The notes: generated by a model not told the origin, from the letters alone. Counted from the stretch's first letter, positions 19,516 to 33,334 are shown. The stretch: 64,000 nt of DNA from Pohlia nutans (GCA_022496805.1 CM040103.1:12356001-12420000), one strand, 5' to 3'. Translations and numbers: made by a program.

Positions 19516-22500
19516 AGGCATTTTTTGAACAATTTTTAGGTCAAATACAATGTGATTTTGTATTGTTATTTTTGATGAGGTTGCAAATTCACCACACCCA
19601 TTTGCTTCTCTCATCAATTTAAGCCTACTTTTAAGTATTTGTTACGTGAAGTAAGTTCATCTAGCATTGAGACATTTGTGGTAACATTTTAGGTCAAATT
19701 CTCGTGAGATTTCGTGCTATCATTTTCTTGCACACGGCTATTTTGACCATTTATCCATTGTTTTTCACTCATATGTTTAGGTTTTTTACCACATTCATTC
19801 TTAATTAAGAAAACATTTATAGCCTGAGGAACATTTATCCTACCTCTTGGCTGACTGCATGAAACGTTGATCAAAGTACTCATACGGACAATTGATCAAA
19901 GTACTCATACACATGAAAAAATTTCTTACAAATAGAGATTAATAATTAAATTTAACAACAATCAAATTTCTCTAGAGCTTAATATTTTGAAAATATATAA
20001 TTAAAAAGAATTACTATATCATATGTAAATATTAAATCATTAGCTCAAGTTACATATTAAAAAAAAAAACATGATTAAACATTGCGCAATTTCTATCCTA
20101 TTGCTAAATCAGACAAACATTTGTAGCAAAATTCTAAAAATAAATTTAAAAATAAATTTACGTATATTATTTGTATGCATCTACAAAAATAATGAGTAAA
20201 AAAGTATAACCTAAGAAACTCTTTACAAAAACTAGATTGGGACTTGTGAGGTTACAAGATTGGGTCTTGTAGATAAAGTTTATAAAATTTCTTAAATTCG
20301 AATTATAACAATGTTTAATATCATTAAGAACTATCATTTCAACATTTGTTACTTAGTTGTGAAGTTTACAATAAAATCAAATATAAGTACATTTTGTAAC
20401 TAATGCTTAGGCAACATCTGAATCTCTACCTATCAACTTTCTCGGCCTCTTGTGAACTGAAAGAATGATAACTGAATTTCTCTACTTCTAACTCACATTT
20501 TTAAGAAAAAATCTTGCCAAATTGATATTCTCTGCGTTGATTAAATGACTTATTTTCTGTACTCTTAGCGTTAAATTAAATTGCTTTTATGCATTGTCAA
20601 CGCTACTTTAATCTTCAACCGTTCTATTTTAATATTAAAATTTGCAAGTCTATCTAATACATTCATTCAGCTTCTATCAACAGTAACCCGTTTAGCTTGT
20701 ACAATATTAGTACATTTCCCGCAACATCCGACTAAATTCGTTGAGCGTGTTCGGGGAGTGATTCCATAGCTCACATGGTCAGCTACACTAGTTGCTGCAG
20801 GATCAGTGCGCCGTGGTAATTACGTCCAAGATGACTCACCGTCTCCATCGTTCTCTTCGTCAACATTCTTCGGACCGTTATAAATTTTGGTGTCGTACAC
20901 ATGTACCCTTTGGTTCATTCCTCCTGGAACGCTGTTGGTTTTTGATGTAAGATTCAAAATTTTGTCAATCTGATCGGTCCAAATAAACTTGACATCATTG
21001 TCTTGTATACGTACACCCGTTTGATTGCGCAACTTCTTTACTTTAAAATACTTGCTCCGCAACTTCTCTCACTTGTCTGATAACAACTTAACTTTCCGCT
21101 CAGACTCCTTAATAAATTTCATAATAAACAGCTTGTACATACGCGTCTATTCATATTGTCATATGCTGACAGTGTTGAGCGCGTCAACATGTTCGTTACA
21201 CTGTTGTAATAAACTTTGTCACTCTCAAGCAAGCTTCAAACATCCCAAAGATAAGACATCATCTATTCTTCCGGTGATTTAACTAATTTAAACTAATTAC
21301 GAACATTACTTCACGTTTTCTTACTCACTACATAATGTTTTAGACATTCAACAAGGACTCTCAGAATTCTAAACCTATGGTGTTATTAAATAAGCTTCTA
21401 TAGGAATGCCAAAATTTGAAATTGAGGATTATCACTCCTATCGTCACTCCTTCCCTTACGTGCCCAGCAACTCTACCCGACTGTAAAATTGGATGGAATT
21501 TCTAGATAATTCTAATGTGTTTCGCAAATCCCATTTGACATAGATGTTGACACTTAAACTAGATTAGCTCACATACCAAATAGTCATTCGATTTGACGCT
21601 GGTTATAATGAAATAATAAAAAACAAATGTACAAGCCGCAGCCTTAGCTAGATTTAAATTCATGCATATACCACTAATTAATAAATTTGGAGAGACTGTA
21701 TCCGCGCTAATACATCCACATACAAAGAATTGATTAAGATTCATAAAACTAGACTTGCTTAACTTAAATTCTAATGACATTATTGTTTTAAAAAGAGATC
21801 ATATTTTCACCTTACAAATCCACAACCTTAACTATGTCATTTGCAAAGTTGAAAAGTGATTTGACTTCCCCTCGACCGTCGCCAAAAGAAGATTGAAGCT
21901 CCAAAGTCCCATAATTGCACGATGCTGAGCATTCTGTTGCCGCTGCTAATTCCGCAGTTTTTTTGTTGTTCCACTAGTCGCCGTGAAGCTTCGGTAGCTG
22001 CTGTGTCTTGATGTGTCGGTATTCCCGGAACCGCTGTCGCCGATGCCTGGTCAATGTCATCTATGTGTCTTGCTCATTTTTGTTCCGTCGTTGTTGTTAA
22101 CACTCGTCTTCAATCGCTGCTCGTTGTCGTAGCAGCTTGTCGCACCTGCTACCCGGCTGCCGTCTAGTTTTGTCCTATTTTCGTCTTCGATTGTAATCCT
22201 CAGCTGCCTAATCTCACATGCCTTTGTCTGCTTTCTAAACTCTCAATATAATCACGGAGATTTATAAGACTCTCTACTGTTGCTGCAAGATTCAGGATTC
22301 ACATCAATTCTCAATACCCTAAAACCTGCAAAACTAATCTCTATCGTTCAATTCCAAGAGTCCTATACAAATATTTTATAATTTTTTATCCAACTATTCT
22401 CCAAAAAATCCTATCCTAAAAACTAGATCTAGATCTAAAAAACTAATGTCTCTTTCAAAACTCCGACTATGAGAGGCCAAGTCAGTAGTAAGTGTGTTAA

Positions 22501-25500
22501 ACATAAAAAAATGTCAAATTATTACTTTCTAAAGACTTTTTCTTTGTTTAATCCAGATTAATAACTAATTTAGAAATAAAATTAGTAAAACCAATAACTG
22601 AATTTTTTTTAATTAACAAATTATAACATGTCTTTATAGTTGAATTATAATCGGAATGTTGTAAGTACAACCTTTTAGCTTAAATAATGGTAAAGAACAG
22701 AAAAATGATGGATAAAAATAAAAGGTAAAAAAATGTTAAGAAGCATTACTCGTAAAAAATAATTGATAAATTCCAATAATGAAAGAACTAATAAAATTAG
22801 GAATTAAACAAATGATAATTAAGACAATGTTTAAATACACGAGGGGTTACAATTTTAATAAATATAAAAAATTCATCAAAAATACTCTGAATATGTAAGT
22901 GTATCTCAAAAAAATTGTAGAAGTAGAGAGTGAAATTAGAACGATAAACGCAAGCATTAATTGTAATAAAAAAAGATTTATAAATTTTTAGATATTAAAC
23001 AAATAATGCTAAAATGATTAGAAAATTTGAACAAGAACCTCAAAGTATCTACAATGAGGCAACAAATTTTGGGAATTATTCGAATTAAGAAGCTATTTTC
23101 TTTTAAAAGACCAACTTACAATAAAAATTGCTAAAGCGTGAAGAATTTCCACAATGTCGCATAAGACAATCCGGGAGGCCAATTAGAAGTTTACAACATC
23201 CGTTTATCACATACGGAGATCATCAACGATCAATGATAAGGCCAAAAGTCAACAAATATTACATTTACCAACCAATGATAATTCTATTAGCAACGAAAAC
23301 CAAAACATCGAGAATTTGACAATATATGTTATCTTTAGCAAGGATAGGATTTCCTAAAGTTAATTTTAGCCTACTAAAGCATTAGCGAAATTCGTTTGCC
23401 AATTCGTGCTATAATAAAAAAAATTATTAGAAAGTTTAGGAGTAAATGTGAGTTTTTTTATGAATTTCATCTTTTTCCATTAAAAATAAAGGAAAAAAGG
23501 AAAAAAAAGAAATTAAATAAGATCTTTTCTAAAGTAAATAGATTAGACCATAATAAACATAAGAAAAAAAAAAGATAGGAAGAGTTTTTTCAGAAAGTAG
23601 AGGTAAAGTCAATCAACCATTGACTTTCAAATTGACAAAAATTAGTATATTTAGATACTTCCATTGATTTTGCACAATGACGAGAATAACATCAAATTTA
23701 GTTTAAAATCCATTAGATCTTTTTTATTAAAAACAAAATGGATATTGTTAAATTAGGGTGAAAATCATTTTTTAGAAGTAAAAAACAAAAAGTAAATTAA
23801 GTATTTTTTGCATCAATCTTGCAAAATGAGAATACATCAAATTTAGTTTAAAATCCATTAGATCTTTTTTTATAAAAAGCAAAATAGATATTATCAAATT
23901 AAAAAAAAACTGAAAAGTAAAATAGATTTTTTGTAATTTCTTTGCAAAATGCCAAAATTACATGATTCAAAATTAAAATGTTTATATTTTGAGTAAATTA
24001 GTTTTTTACAATTAGTAGAAAGCGTAAAAACTTAGAATTAATATATAAAGAGCTTCATTTTCCTTAAAAATCACGATATTTAGATGACGATAATATTTTA
24101 CAATGATACAATCTTTCAATTATCTATACACATTTAAATATATACAATACACCTTTTTTTTAATTCACTGTTTGTTTTCTTTTAAATTTTAATTGAATTA
24201 TTGTTTTAGTGTTTCTACATCCTATGTGAAGAATTTAATGTTTAAATTTCTTTTGATTTCCGAATTAGCTTAAACAATTTAGTATCTTACTGGTTTATAA
24301 ATGTTTTTTCCTTCAAAATTGTTATGTTAATTGATTATAATTATAGTTTTAATAATTTTCCGAATCCGTTAAGAAAACTGAAATTCAATCTATTGCACTC
24401 GTTTTTCTTGTGTCACTTGTTGGACTAGGCCAATGATTGCAAGGAATACGTTTGTCTGTCGTGTCAAAAGTCCTAGATAGTTGATGCTTAAAAATTCCTG
24501 AAACATGTTGAAAAGTATCAGTTGAAGGAGGATTCAAAAACTGCGAAGCTGAATGATTTACTCGGATTGAATAGTGGTAGTGTTTTGGAGAAAAAAACAT
24601 AGTAAAATTTGGTTGATTGATATTGCTACAAAGAATGATGGGTTGATTGCGCAGTTAAATGTATACGAGAAATTCAGTAATCCTTATGTACTTGTGGAAC
24701 CGGGTCCTTATCTTAAAATAATTTGGGATTTAAAGATTAATGTTCTTACTACGGTGCAACTATCGATAATAAATTTTTTTACCAATTATTTAAGAAAGAA
24801 TGGTGATAAAATCTCACGTGTTGAAGCGAAAGAGAGCCCCCATTGTGTGGGTTTGAAATATGATGGACTAAGGAAGATATCGACTGGTATCAACATTTCA
24901 AGGAAGATTATTTGAAACTTTCAAAGACTTTGTTCAATTTGTATTTACGAAGTTGCGAAAAATTTATAATTTTTTTTTTGATTATCTACACAAGATCAAA
25001 GAAATGGAAGATTTTGGTCATGGGGATGTTTGTATTAGAAATTTCACATGCACTGCTTTCATTATAACCCAATTTCAATAATCGACCGCATTTGGATCAG
25101 GATGATTATGACACGAGTTAGTCATATGGTTACAAGAATAAAAGTTTCGTTCTTTTGTTATTCTTGGTGTTTTCTGTTTAAAATTTATACATCAAGCAAG
25201 CCGTTGTATATAATTATTTACTTCGCTCTCTTATTGTTGTTGAGTAGAGGGTTTGCAAGATCAATATCTTATCATGTTTTCGTTTGCTGAAATGAAGACT
25301 TCATTTCATCCTCGGCATGATGATGTTATGATATTTTATCCAAAATCTATCTGTCATTGTATGAGGCGGATGAAGATAAAAAAACGTATTTGATCTTGCA
25401 TTTTTTCACAAATGCTCGTTATTTAAGGAGTTGTTTAAATTGTTTGACGTTGGTTGCACGGAGTTTATAGATGGCAAAATGGAAGAAAAGATTGTTTAAT

Positions 25501-26915
25501 ATCGCAAAGATTTCTTCTCCAAAAAAATTATTTATCGAATTAAGTGTTCGAAAAAAATAATGACGTTTAATATGTTTTGATATTGGGTGAGTTGTTTATC
25601 ACCTTATAGTTGTCCAAAAGGACTTGGACCTTGCTCATATTATCAGGTTACAAAAATTATTTATAAATTTTTGTGCAATGTATGATTATTTTTGTGACAA
25701 TGTTGCAGGCAGCATGAATTCCATTGTCGTGCTTCCGAAAATGAAATACAAAAGGTTGATGAAAGATGTTATACTTTTTGCAACACAAAATTTGGAAGAG
25801 AATCTGAAATTCATATAAAAAAGAAAAATATATTGCATGATAAAAAATACAGGAGGTCTTATCGAGATTTCAAAAACATTCTATAGGTAAATGATTTTTT
25901 TAAAATATGTTTATTAACATGTATATGTTTAGATATGTGATTGTTTATTGATGTTAATGATATTGGTTGTGATTTTCATATTATGTTTCTCATTTCAGAT
26001 TGAACTTTTGACAAAAGAAAAAAAATGTGATGTTATTTTTGCAACACAAAAAATATCAATGTTGATTGGTTGATTTCACATCCAGCGAAGCACATCATTG
26101 ACCATCCTCCTGTTTCATCTATTATTTATTATGATTCAATTCAACCTACGATAATTCGTGCAGTACAATTGATTAGACCCAAAATTTGGTGGACCGATAT
26201 TTATAATTTGAATGTAGACTTTCCTTCATATATAGAATTATTTTCTCTTCCCTCAATACTTAGAGTAGATAACAATCAGAATACCCTCTTTAGTCGTCTA
26301 GATGGTGGTTTTTTCTTGATGAATTACAACACATGACGTCGATGTCAAATTTTTATGAGGAGAACGAAAATGAGATTAAATAAGATGAACCCAAGAATGA
26401 CACGAGGATATGCACCTTCGGCATACGATTTGCATATGGTTTCGTTAATTGGTGTTACGGACTTGAACAGGGGTGCCATGATTTCAAATCCTTGGTCTGC
26501 AAAAAACTGAATAAACATTGTATTACACTATTAAACTTTATTTCTAATTGTACTAAGAAATGATCTCGAGTTAAGATCATACATTTAGAAACCGCGCTTT
26601 GTATTAGTGAAAAGGTATCATTGGCTGTAATGATGGTGTACACACTGTGATGAAGAAATTCGAGATAGCAGAGAACCTAGAATGAGAATTCAAGATTTTT
26701 AAGCACGAATATTGAAGGCTATTTGTAGAGACCAATGATAGTGAAGTTGTGTCGTATCTCTCCGGGTCGTTAATAGTAAGTATTGTGTAAGCAAACTATT
26801 ATTACATATACTCATAATCTATGCAAATCTCATAGGAATTGCCCAATTATAAGTACGCATAATATGAAGTTAATAAAAAATTCATATTACACGAGGCAAC
26901 CATGTTGAACATCAC
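19516..26915. other. AT-rich region without a clear gene
   Basis: About 7.4 kb. I find no intact gene. A possible Myb/SANT-like remnant lies at 20820-21140. ORFs at 24574-24915 and 26070-26336 (plus) are open for 113 and 88 residues but carry no motif I recognise, and the sequence around them is not open. The rest is low-complexity AT-rich DNA. It may be an old, mutated element, but I cannot name it. Confidence 0.4.
20820..21140 (-). pseudogene. Possible Myb/SANT-like transposon-associated fragment
   Basis: Minus-strand reading gives an 80-residue open segment containing EKLRSKYFKVKKLRNQTGV and DVKFIWTDQIDKIL, with one stop just upstream in the same frame. The pattern K.KxLRNQTG followed by an IWxxQI segment resembles the trihelix/Myb-SANT-like proteins that accompany PIF/Harbinger transposases. 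No transposase is found beside it. This is a tentative call from pattern alone. Confidence 0.25.
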
Positions 26916-27181
26916 AGTAATGAACATAAAATGCTCTTCTTACTCTATTCCTTTGGAATTAGTCTAGAAAAGTGTAGAAAGAGAAGAAACCGTGACTAAG
27001 CTTTGTATTACAAGGCAAACCGCCAACAACAACAAGCCTGCAAGTCACAAACCCTTCCCACCCTCTTTACCACCACCAAATCTGAACTTGACAAAAATGA
27101 AGAAGACAAGGCCGCCTTAGAGTTACAAGCACTCCAAAACAACCCCATATTATCCCTTTCACACTTTCAAACTCATCAACA
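26916..27181 (-). repeat. 3' terminal repeat of gag-protease element
   Basis: Matches 42107-42373 over its whole length, for example 'agtctagaaaagtgtagaaa' and 'aaccgccaacaacaacaagc'. Read on the minus strand it starts TGTTGATGAGTTTG. Confidence 0.7.
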
Positions 27182-27413
27182 TTAGTTTCTGCAAACGAGG
27201 TTGTGTATACTTTGGTTCCTAAAGATGTCGATCAATCTTTTCTACCAATTCTTGACACCGATCAGTCAAGCCTTTTAATGAAATCCAAGGTGAAATTGGC
27301 TCTTTTGGATGCCTAACAAACTTGCCCAATTGTGTAATTACTTGCATATCCGACAATGGAGGTGAATCCAATGAAGACATATTGCCCTCTAGTAGCAAAT
27401 CACCTCATACAAA

Positions 27414-29529
27414 CTACTCAACAACACACTCATACATCGCTACTTGAACATGTACTAGGCTTGCGCTTGCTGTAAAGGTGACAGCAAGCATTTCCTTCCT
27501 TCCATCTCCATGAGACCAACCCGATCTAAACCATGCTTCCTCAGTCCAACAATCATGACCTAAACCAATGGGATATAATGTTTGTTGACCCAAAAGCATA
27601 TCATAAGTGGTAGCACCCGTGACCACACATCTCACAGATATATGAGTATATGCATCGTTGCCCACTTTGAATTGTAACTTTAATGGTTCTTTTGTAAGTC
27701 CCGTTGGGTGTTTTGTGCCCCCTAGAGATGTAGCACTCGTGAACAGGCATGGATTACGGTCTTCTATCTTAATACCTAGACTCTCTGCTAGACTCTTCCC
27801 CAATATAATCAGCTGAGCCCCTGTATCAAGCAAGACCTTTTGTGAATACACCCTAGAACCATTTCCCCTACTCACACTAAAGACATGGTTTGAATTCGCC
27901 AATTTAACCACCCTAGCTGCATTTGCAAGCGTTCACGAGTTACTTTAGCAGGATTATTAGCTAAATAGCTTGCAGCCACCTTCATATCATCTCCCACATC
28001 AGCAAAACTATCACCCGAATGTACGTCGCTATCAAACTCTACTGCCAAAGGAGGGTCCTTCTTCCATCATTTCCAATGACGTAGGGCCTCAGCTACCTCA
28101 ATTGCAGCTTGTTTCTTTATATCTTCTGTATTTTCACCTTCAACATGGTGTTTTGTTTCTTTCATGGCCACATGAGTAGGTAATTGGACATTCGCTTGCA
28201 TCATCTTTCCTGCCATATGATAGACCATAGATGCATCAAAGTCTGCATGCTGCAATTGAATCCCTGCAAACAACGGGACTTCTAACACCTTACGTGCCAA
28301 TTCCTTAACTACATCCTCCATCATCGATGTTTTCTCCTTGTTGGCACTTCGATCATGAAGTGAATTGGTAGCCACATGTCAAGGGCAATCGTAATTGTCT
28401 GATATTGTCTGCTGGTCCCTTGTGCCGTGCACTAGACTCATTTTGAATTAATGCAGAGTCTCGAGATATGTTAGTTGGTCTTGATGGTATATTCAACTGT
28501 CACCTTGTTGTCGCAGCTGTCATCATCTCTCCATGGGCCTCATATTCAAATCTATCATACCCCGATTGCTGAAAGGCAGTATATGCAGGTTTTGACTCTG
28601 AACTTGCAGATGTTTGTTTATTTGTGGCTGCAAGCAATAATGCCAAACTGTTCTGCAATTCTCCCATACGTGCCTCCAAACTGTTAGAGGTTGATCCACT
28701 CCCTTGTGACTGAATAGATTGAGGTCTCAACTTTGGATTTTTGATCCAACATTGAGCCTCAGTATGTCAAATCCGTCCACAAGCAGGGTGGGTGCACTTA
28801 GGAGGAGAGCAAACAGACTTCCCTTGACCTTCTCCCTTGGTATGTTGGTTTTTATCAATCACTTTTCCCTTACCTCCATTTGCACCACCTTTCCCATCAG
28901 ATGGTTTTGAATTTGGGCAATCTTTCTTACTATGGCTCAACTCTCCACATCCCCAACACCTTATCCGTGAATTTATAGGTGTTTCTTCTTCTGCAGCCAT
29001 TGCAACTTGCCTTGTTGACTTTGAATTTGTTTGGCCCTTATTAGAACCTTCAGTAATAGTTTTAGGTTGACTTGTTGTAGTTGTCATGATAGATGATAAC
29101 CTCCCAGCCTCTTCCACACACAAGCCTCGGTCAAACTGCTCCACAATTGCAAATCCTTGAGCTAAAGTAGCTCGGCCACCATATAATAGTAACATGTGCG
29201 GATGAGTCATGTCACATATCTTCTTCTCTTACTTTCCCATGTAAAGCTCCACCAATTGCCACTTTGTGAATGCATCTCCGCTTTCCCGTGCAAATTTCGA
29301 CAGCCTTGCATACATGATACGAGGTGTGTCTCAAGGTTCTTTCTTAAAGTCTTGAATATCGCGCATCCGGTCTCGACGGAGACCGTCAAATTCAACCTCT
29401 AGATGATCAAAAAATAATCTCTGAGGATCAAAGTGAGGAGGTGACTCAATGGTAGCTATCGCCTCGGTTGATGCTCTAGACAACCGAGAGATAAAACTAA
29501 CTGCTGGTTCAGAAGTAGCAGGACGAGGA
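27414..29529 (-). pseudogene. Gag (C-terminal part) and aspartic protease remnant
   Basis: Minus-strand reading from 29529: gag capsid-like sequence (YPRPATSEPAVSFISRL..., ...FDHLEVEFDGL), two in-frame stops, then a CCHC knuckle (CWGCGELSHSKKDC), a second cysteine-rich motif interrupted by a stop near 28765, a change of frame around 28067-28375, and an open protease segment at 27414-27911 with VLLDTGAQLIILG and DMLLGQQ, the paired motifs of retroviral-type aspartic proteases. The protein ends soon after the protease. It continues from gag at 40697-41235, from which the inserted transposon separates it. It is not functional here. Confidence 0.75.
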
Positions 29530-29577
29530 TAGTATGCGCGCGGGGAGCGGGGAGCGGTGAGCAGTGAGCGGAGAAAT
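29530..29577. repeat. Left terminal inverted repeat
   Basis: TAGTATG followed by 7-base units (GGGAGCG, GGGAGCG, GTGAGCA, GTGAGCG) and ending GAGAAAT. It pairs with 40651-40696. Confidence 0.7.
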
Positions 29578-29659
29578 GTGAGATTACGAGCAAGAATTTC
29601 AGGTCAACCATGGTCAACGATACTATATTTAGCAAATATTCGAATATTCGGTTATTTTA

Positions 29660-29810
29660 AGTAAAATTTTGGATCTATGACCGTGGAATATTTGGTACCT
29701 ATAACCGTAGAATTGGGTCGGTGGAAAATGTTCAAGGCACATAAAAGGCACACTTTGTGCCTAAAACCGTGGTAATTGGACCCAATTCCGCGGTTTTAGG
29801 GTAAAATGAA
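29660..29810. repeat. Left subterminal motifs
   Basis: Contains CCTAAAACCGTGGTAATTGG followed three bases later by its inverted partner CAATTCCGCGGTTTTAGG, plus a degenerate copy, CCTATAACCGTAGAATTGGG. The right end carries CCTAAAACCGCGGTAATAGG (about 40590-40610) and a variant near 40530. Repeated motifs just inside the ends are typical transposase-binding sites; that role is inference. Confidence 0.55.
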
Positions 29811-30075
29811 AATTTAGTTTATTACACCCTTATTATGGACCAATCAATAGGTTTAGACATAGATTTTCTACATCAATATTATTTGAACTGAGTAGCAAAT
29901 TGATGATATAGACCAGCTATGGTTAAAGGTACAAAATAGAAGAAATTCCAGAGTTTAGGGTAAAGAATAGAACATGATTTTGAAAACTGCAGTAGTAGCC
30001 CTTTTAGTCTCACTACAATTTCATTGATTTGAAGAGTGAACATGTCAAAAATGGAACTAGAAACATTGAAGTACC

Positions 30076-31938
30076 CTAAGATGTTGGATGAGTCAACAAC
30101 CCACTCTCAAGAACTAGCTTAACTTCGTTGAAGCTAAGAGTGGGTGCATGTATGAAGGCATCTACATCAGCATCAAACCCACAAATGACCATGAAGACAA
30201 AATACAAATGTTTGCAGTGAGCCCATTGACTGCGGCCTCCCTTTGCCTTAGTCAGCATCTCCTTGAAATAAGGGCAGGAGCAGTCTGGAAACTGGGAAAT
30301 TGTGAGATGGTACTGCTGAATTGTCGAAGGCGTGCCCGAATCCAACGTGACGATGCAACCTAGGGCAGGGACTGGAACCATGTCCACCTTCCTTATGCGA
30401 CCTTTGTATGCTCCAGCACTGGCACAGTTGTTGGCTTGCTTGATGGATGGGCTCTTCTTGTTGCGGCGGACATTTTTGCCGTGCCGTCGCTTGGGAACTT
30501 CATCAGGGAATGCTGGAGTTGCATAGGATGACAAGTCAACGAGGAGAGGGTGGTCTTGGAAGAGCCTTTGCGACGATATGACCTCCCGCTGTGGAAGTCG
30601 AAAGCCAGCATTCTCTAAGATAAGTATCTCCTTGCGTGTTAGGTTAGTGCCGTTCTTGACGGGCCAGATCTCGGGGATCTCCGGGCGGGACATAACCCAC
30701 TTTTTGCGGGTTCCTTTGACACACCTCTCAATGTTGTCGTTGCAGAAGAAAAATTGCATGCGGTCCTTGCGATTTTTCTTGTAGTTGTCCATCAAGCCCG
30801 TGTACGTAGGAGCAGCGGTAGATTTTCCGTCTTGTACGATTCGAGCGATGCACTTCTTCTTAGTAACAGCCTGCTACGCAAAACAATCCTTCGCAGTTGT
30901 TTTTGGCAGCCTAGCTATGTGCCACTGACCCTCGTCGCAAGCCGTTTCTTGCACGGAAGTAACGTGGTTTAGGGCTGCCGCTGGGGTGGGCTCTGGTACC
31001 TGCACTGGCACATCTAATTTCTCTAATGCTTGGCGAGAGTCTGCCAGCTCTAAAGGAGAAGCATTGAGGTTTAGGACGTTGTTCCTTGCAGACTTGGTCT
31101 GGACTCGAGGACGCGAGATGCTGATCATATCAGGTCGGTGAGAGTCAAACTTCGAGCCAATGGGAACGTCTGCTTTTCGCTTCAACAACAAGAAGACTTC
31201 CTCTTCTTCGAGTTGAGACGTTTGAGTGCAGAACTCCTCAGCTCCCGGCATTTTCGCTAATGCTTCGTGTAGGGATTTTGAGTTCCCCATGCACTCTGTA
31301 GACTTCTGTGCAATCCGAAGTTTCAGTTCTTCTTTGGTAGGGCCGGTTCCAGCTCTATCCCCCTTGAGGTATTGGTAGTACGCGACGCTCTGCATGAAGG
31401 ATCGGACGAAGTCATCTACAGTAGCGACAAAAAGGTCTGACCCTCGATCACCGGACTGTTGTTTCCATTTGTTGTGGATACTTTCCGCTAAGTTGCAAGA
31501 AGACATTTCAGCCAACTTGTCCTCAGTGAGGTCCTCGTATATAGAAAGCAGTGCACCTTTACAGTTTGTAGGTGAAGAGAGGAAAATAAGCAATGGCAGA
31601 GACTTAGGATTTGGGATTTAGGTTTTAGGAGCTCACTAGCTGCATGAAGCCTCCCCATTGGCGGTATCGGAAATGCTAGTAGACAAGCCATAGATCGAAA
31701 CGTCTCAATCCATCTTCTGTTGTAGCTCTTGAGGACAGCCACCAGGCTCGGATAGCCAAGTACTTGGAATCTACATCCGCTTGCGTTGAGGCGTTCTTGT
31801 ATTGCTTCCACAGCATGCGATGTTGGTCTTGGAGGTCAGCTCTGATGTCAGCCTTCATGTACATCTCCAATGATTGCACCCAATGAAAGAGACAAGTTCC
31901 TTCTCTATTCGGCATTGGATTTGATGCATCTCCACAGA
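30076..31938 (-). pseudogene. SWIM zinc-finger transposase-like gene, C-terminal part, broken
   Basis: From the right, an open segment (CLFHWVQSLEMYMKADI..., to about 31676) runs out of the first 203-bp repeat. A frame change or intron follows (donor-like CTA|GTGAGC near 31640, resuming about 31575). A long open frame (31593-30877) with ...NLAESIHNKWKQQ... then leads, across a single TAG at 30874-30876, to 30795-30076. The last part holds a SWIM finger: CSCPYF...WAHCKHLYFVF (CxC...CxH), ending about 55 residues before the stop. SWIM fingers at this position are found in MULE and some other cut-and-paste transposases. HWVQSL and the Trp-rich region fit such proteins, but no DDE triad is visible, because the N-terminal half is missing and is replaced by the repeat array. 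Family not assigned. Confidence 0.6.
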
Positions 31939-33330
31939 CCTTTTTCCTCAATTTCAAGGGCGCATCATTTATCATTGAAAAGGTATTCTCAAGACCTTTC
32001 CAACGGTATATTACACACTCCCACATTCCAAAAATTGCAATCGCTACATCGAAAAGAAACTCCAGTAGAATCGAACTTGAGAATTCTCACTCTCGTCATA
32101 GCCGCTTCGAGACCCCAAAAAGAACTGCCGGTACCGGCAGTCCTTTGTTCATAATCTCTAGGACGCATCATATACCATTGGAAAGGTATTCTAAAGACCT
32201 TTCCAACGGTATATTACACGCTCCGAGAGTCCAAAAATTGCAGTCGCGACATCAAAAAGAAACTCCAGCAGAATCGAACTTGAGAATTCTCAATCTTGTC
32301 ATGGCCACTTCGAGACCCCAAAAAGGACTGCCGGTACAGGCAGTCCTTTTTCCACAATCTCAAGGGTGCATAATATACCATTGGAAAGGTATTCTCAAGA
32401 CCTTTCCAACGGCATATTACACGCTCCAAGATTCCAAAAATTGCAGTCGCTACACCGAAAAGAAACTTCAGCAGAATCAAACTTCAGAAAATCTCAATCT
32501 TGTCATGGCCGCTTCGAGACCGCAAAAAAGGACTGCCGGTACCGGCAGTCCTTTTTCCACAATTTCAAGGGCGCATAATATACCATTGGAAAGGTATTCT
32601 CAAGACCTTTCCAACTGTATATTACACGCTCCTAGAGCCCAAAAATTGCAGTCGCTACATCGAAAAGAAACTCCAACAGAATCGAACTTGAGAATTCTCA
32701 ATCTTGTCATGGCTGCTTCGAGACCCCAAAAAGGATTGCCGGTACCGGCAGTCCTTCTTCCACAATTTCAAGGGCACATAATATACCATTGGAAAGGTAT
32801 TCTCAAGACCTTTCCAACGGTATATTACACGCTCCCAGAGTCCAAAAATTGCAGTCGTTACATCGAAAAGAAACTCCAACAGAATCGAACTTGAGAATTC
32901 TCAATCTTGTCATGGCCGCTTCGAGACCCCAAAAAGGACTGCCGGTACCGGCAGTCCTTTTTCCACAATTTCAAGGGCGCATAATATACCATTGGAAAGG
33001 TATTCTCAAGACCTTTCCAACGGCATATTACACGCTCCGAGATTCCAAAAATTGCAGTCGCTACACCGAAAAGAAACTTCAGCAGAATCAAACTTCAGAA
33101 AATCTCAATCTCGTCATGGCCGCTTCGAGACCCCAAAAGGACTGCCGGTACCGGCAGTCCTTTTTCCACAATTTCAAGGGCGCATAATATACTATTGGAA
33201 AGGTATTCTCAAGACCTTTTCAACGGTGTATTACACGCTCCAAGATTCCAAAAATTGCAGTCGCTACACTGAAAAGAAACTCCAACAGAATCGAACTTGA
33301 GAATTCTCAATCTCGTCATATTTGGGTCCC
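31939..33330. repeat. 203-bp tandem array with 18-bp palindrome
   Basis: Seven head-to-tail copies of a unit of about 203 bp. Six have the palindrome ACTGCCGGTACCGGCAGT or a one-base variant, starting at 32124, 32327, 32532, 32735, 32938 and 33141 (spacing 203-205); the seventh, at the right end, is partial. The palindrome extends outward by AAAGG/CCTTT in most copies. Each unit has a second hairpin, TTGGAAAGGTATTCTCAAGA followed by CCTTTCCAA. The first copy runs into the transposase-like reading frame, so the array may have grown from the gene's own sequence. Confidence 0.9.
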
Positions 33331-33334
33331 CTTG

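Noticed and set aside
24574..24915. 113-codon ORF as a transposase fragment
   Set aside because: No recognisable catalytic or DNA-binding motif in it or in the adjoining frames.
32145..33300. Overlapping ORFs of up to 249 codons on both strands with repeated peptides
   Set aside because: They follow the 203-bp tandem repeat on both strands. The peptide repetition is a consequence of the DNA repeat, with no codon-level sign of selection visible.
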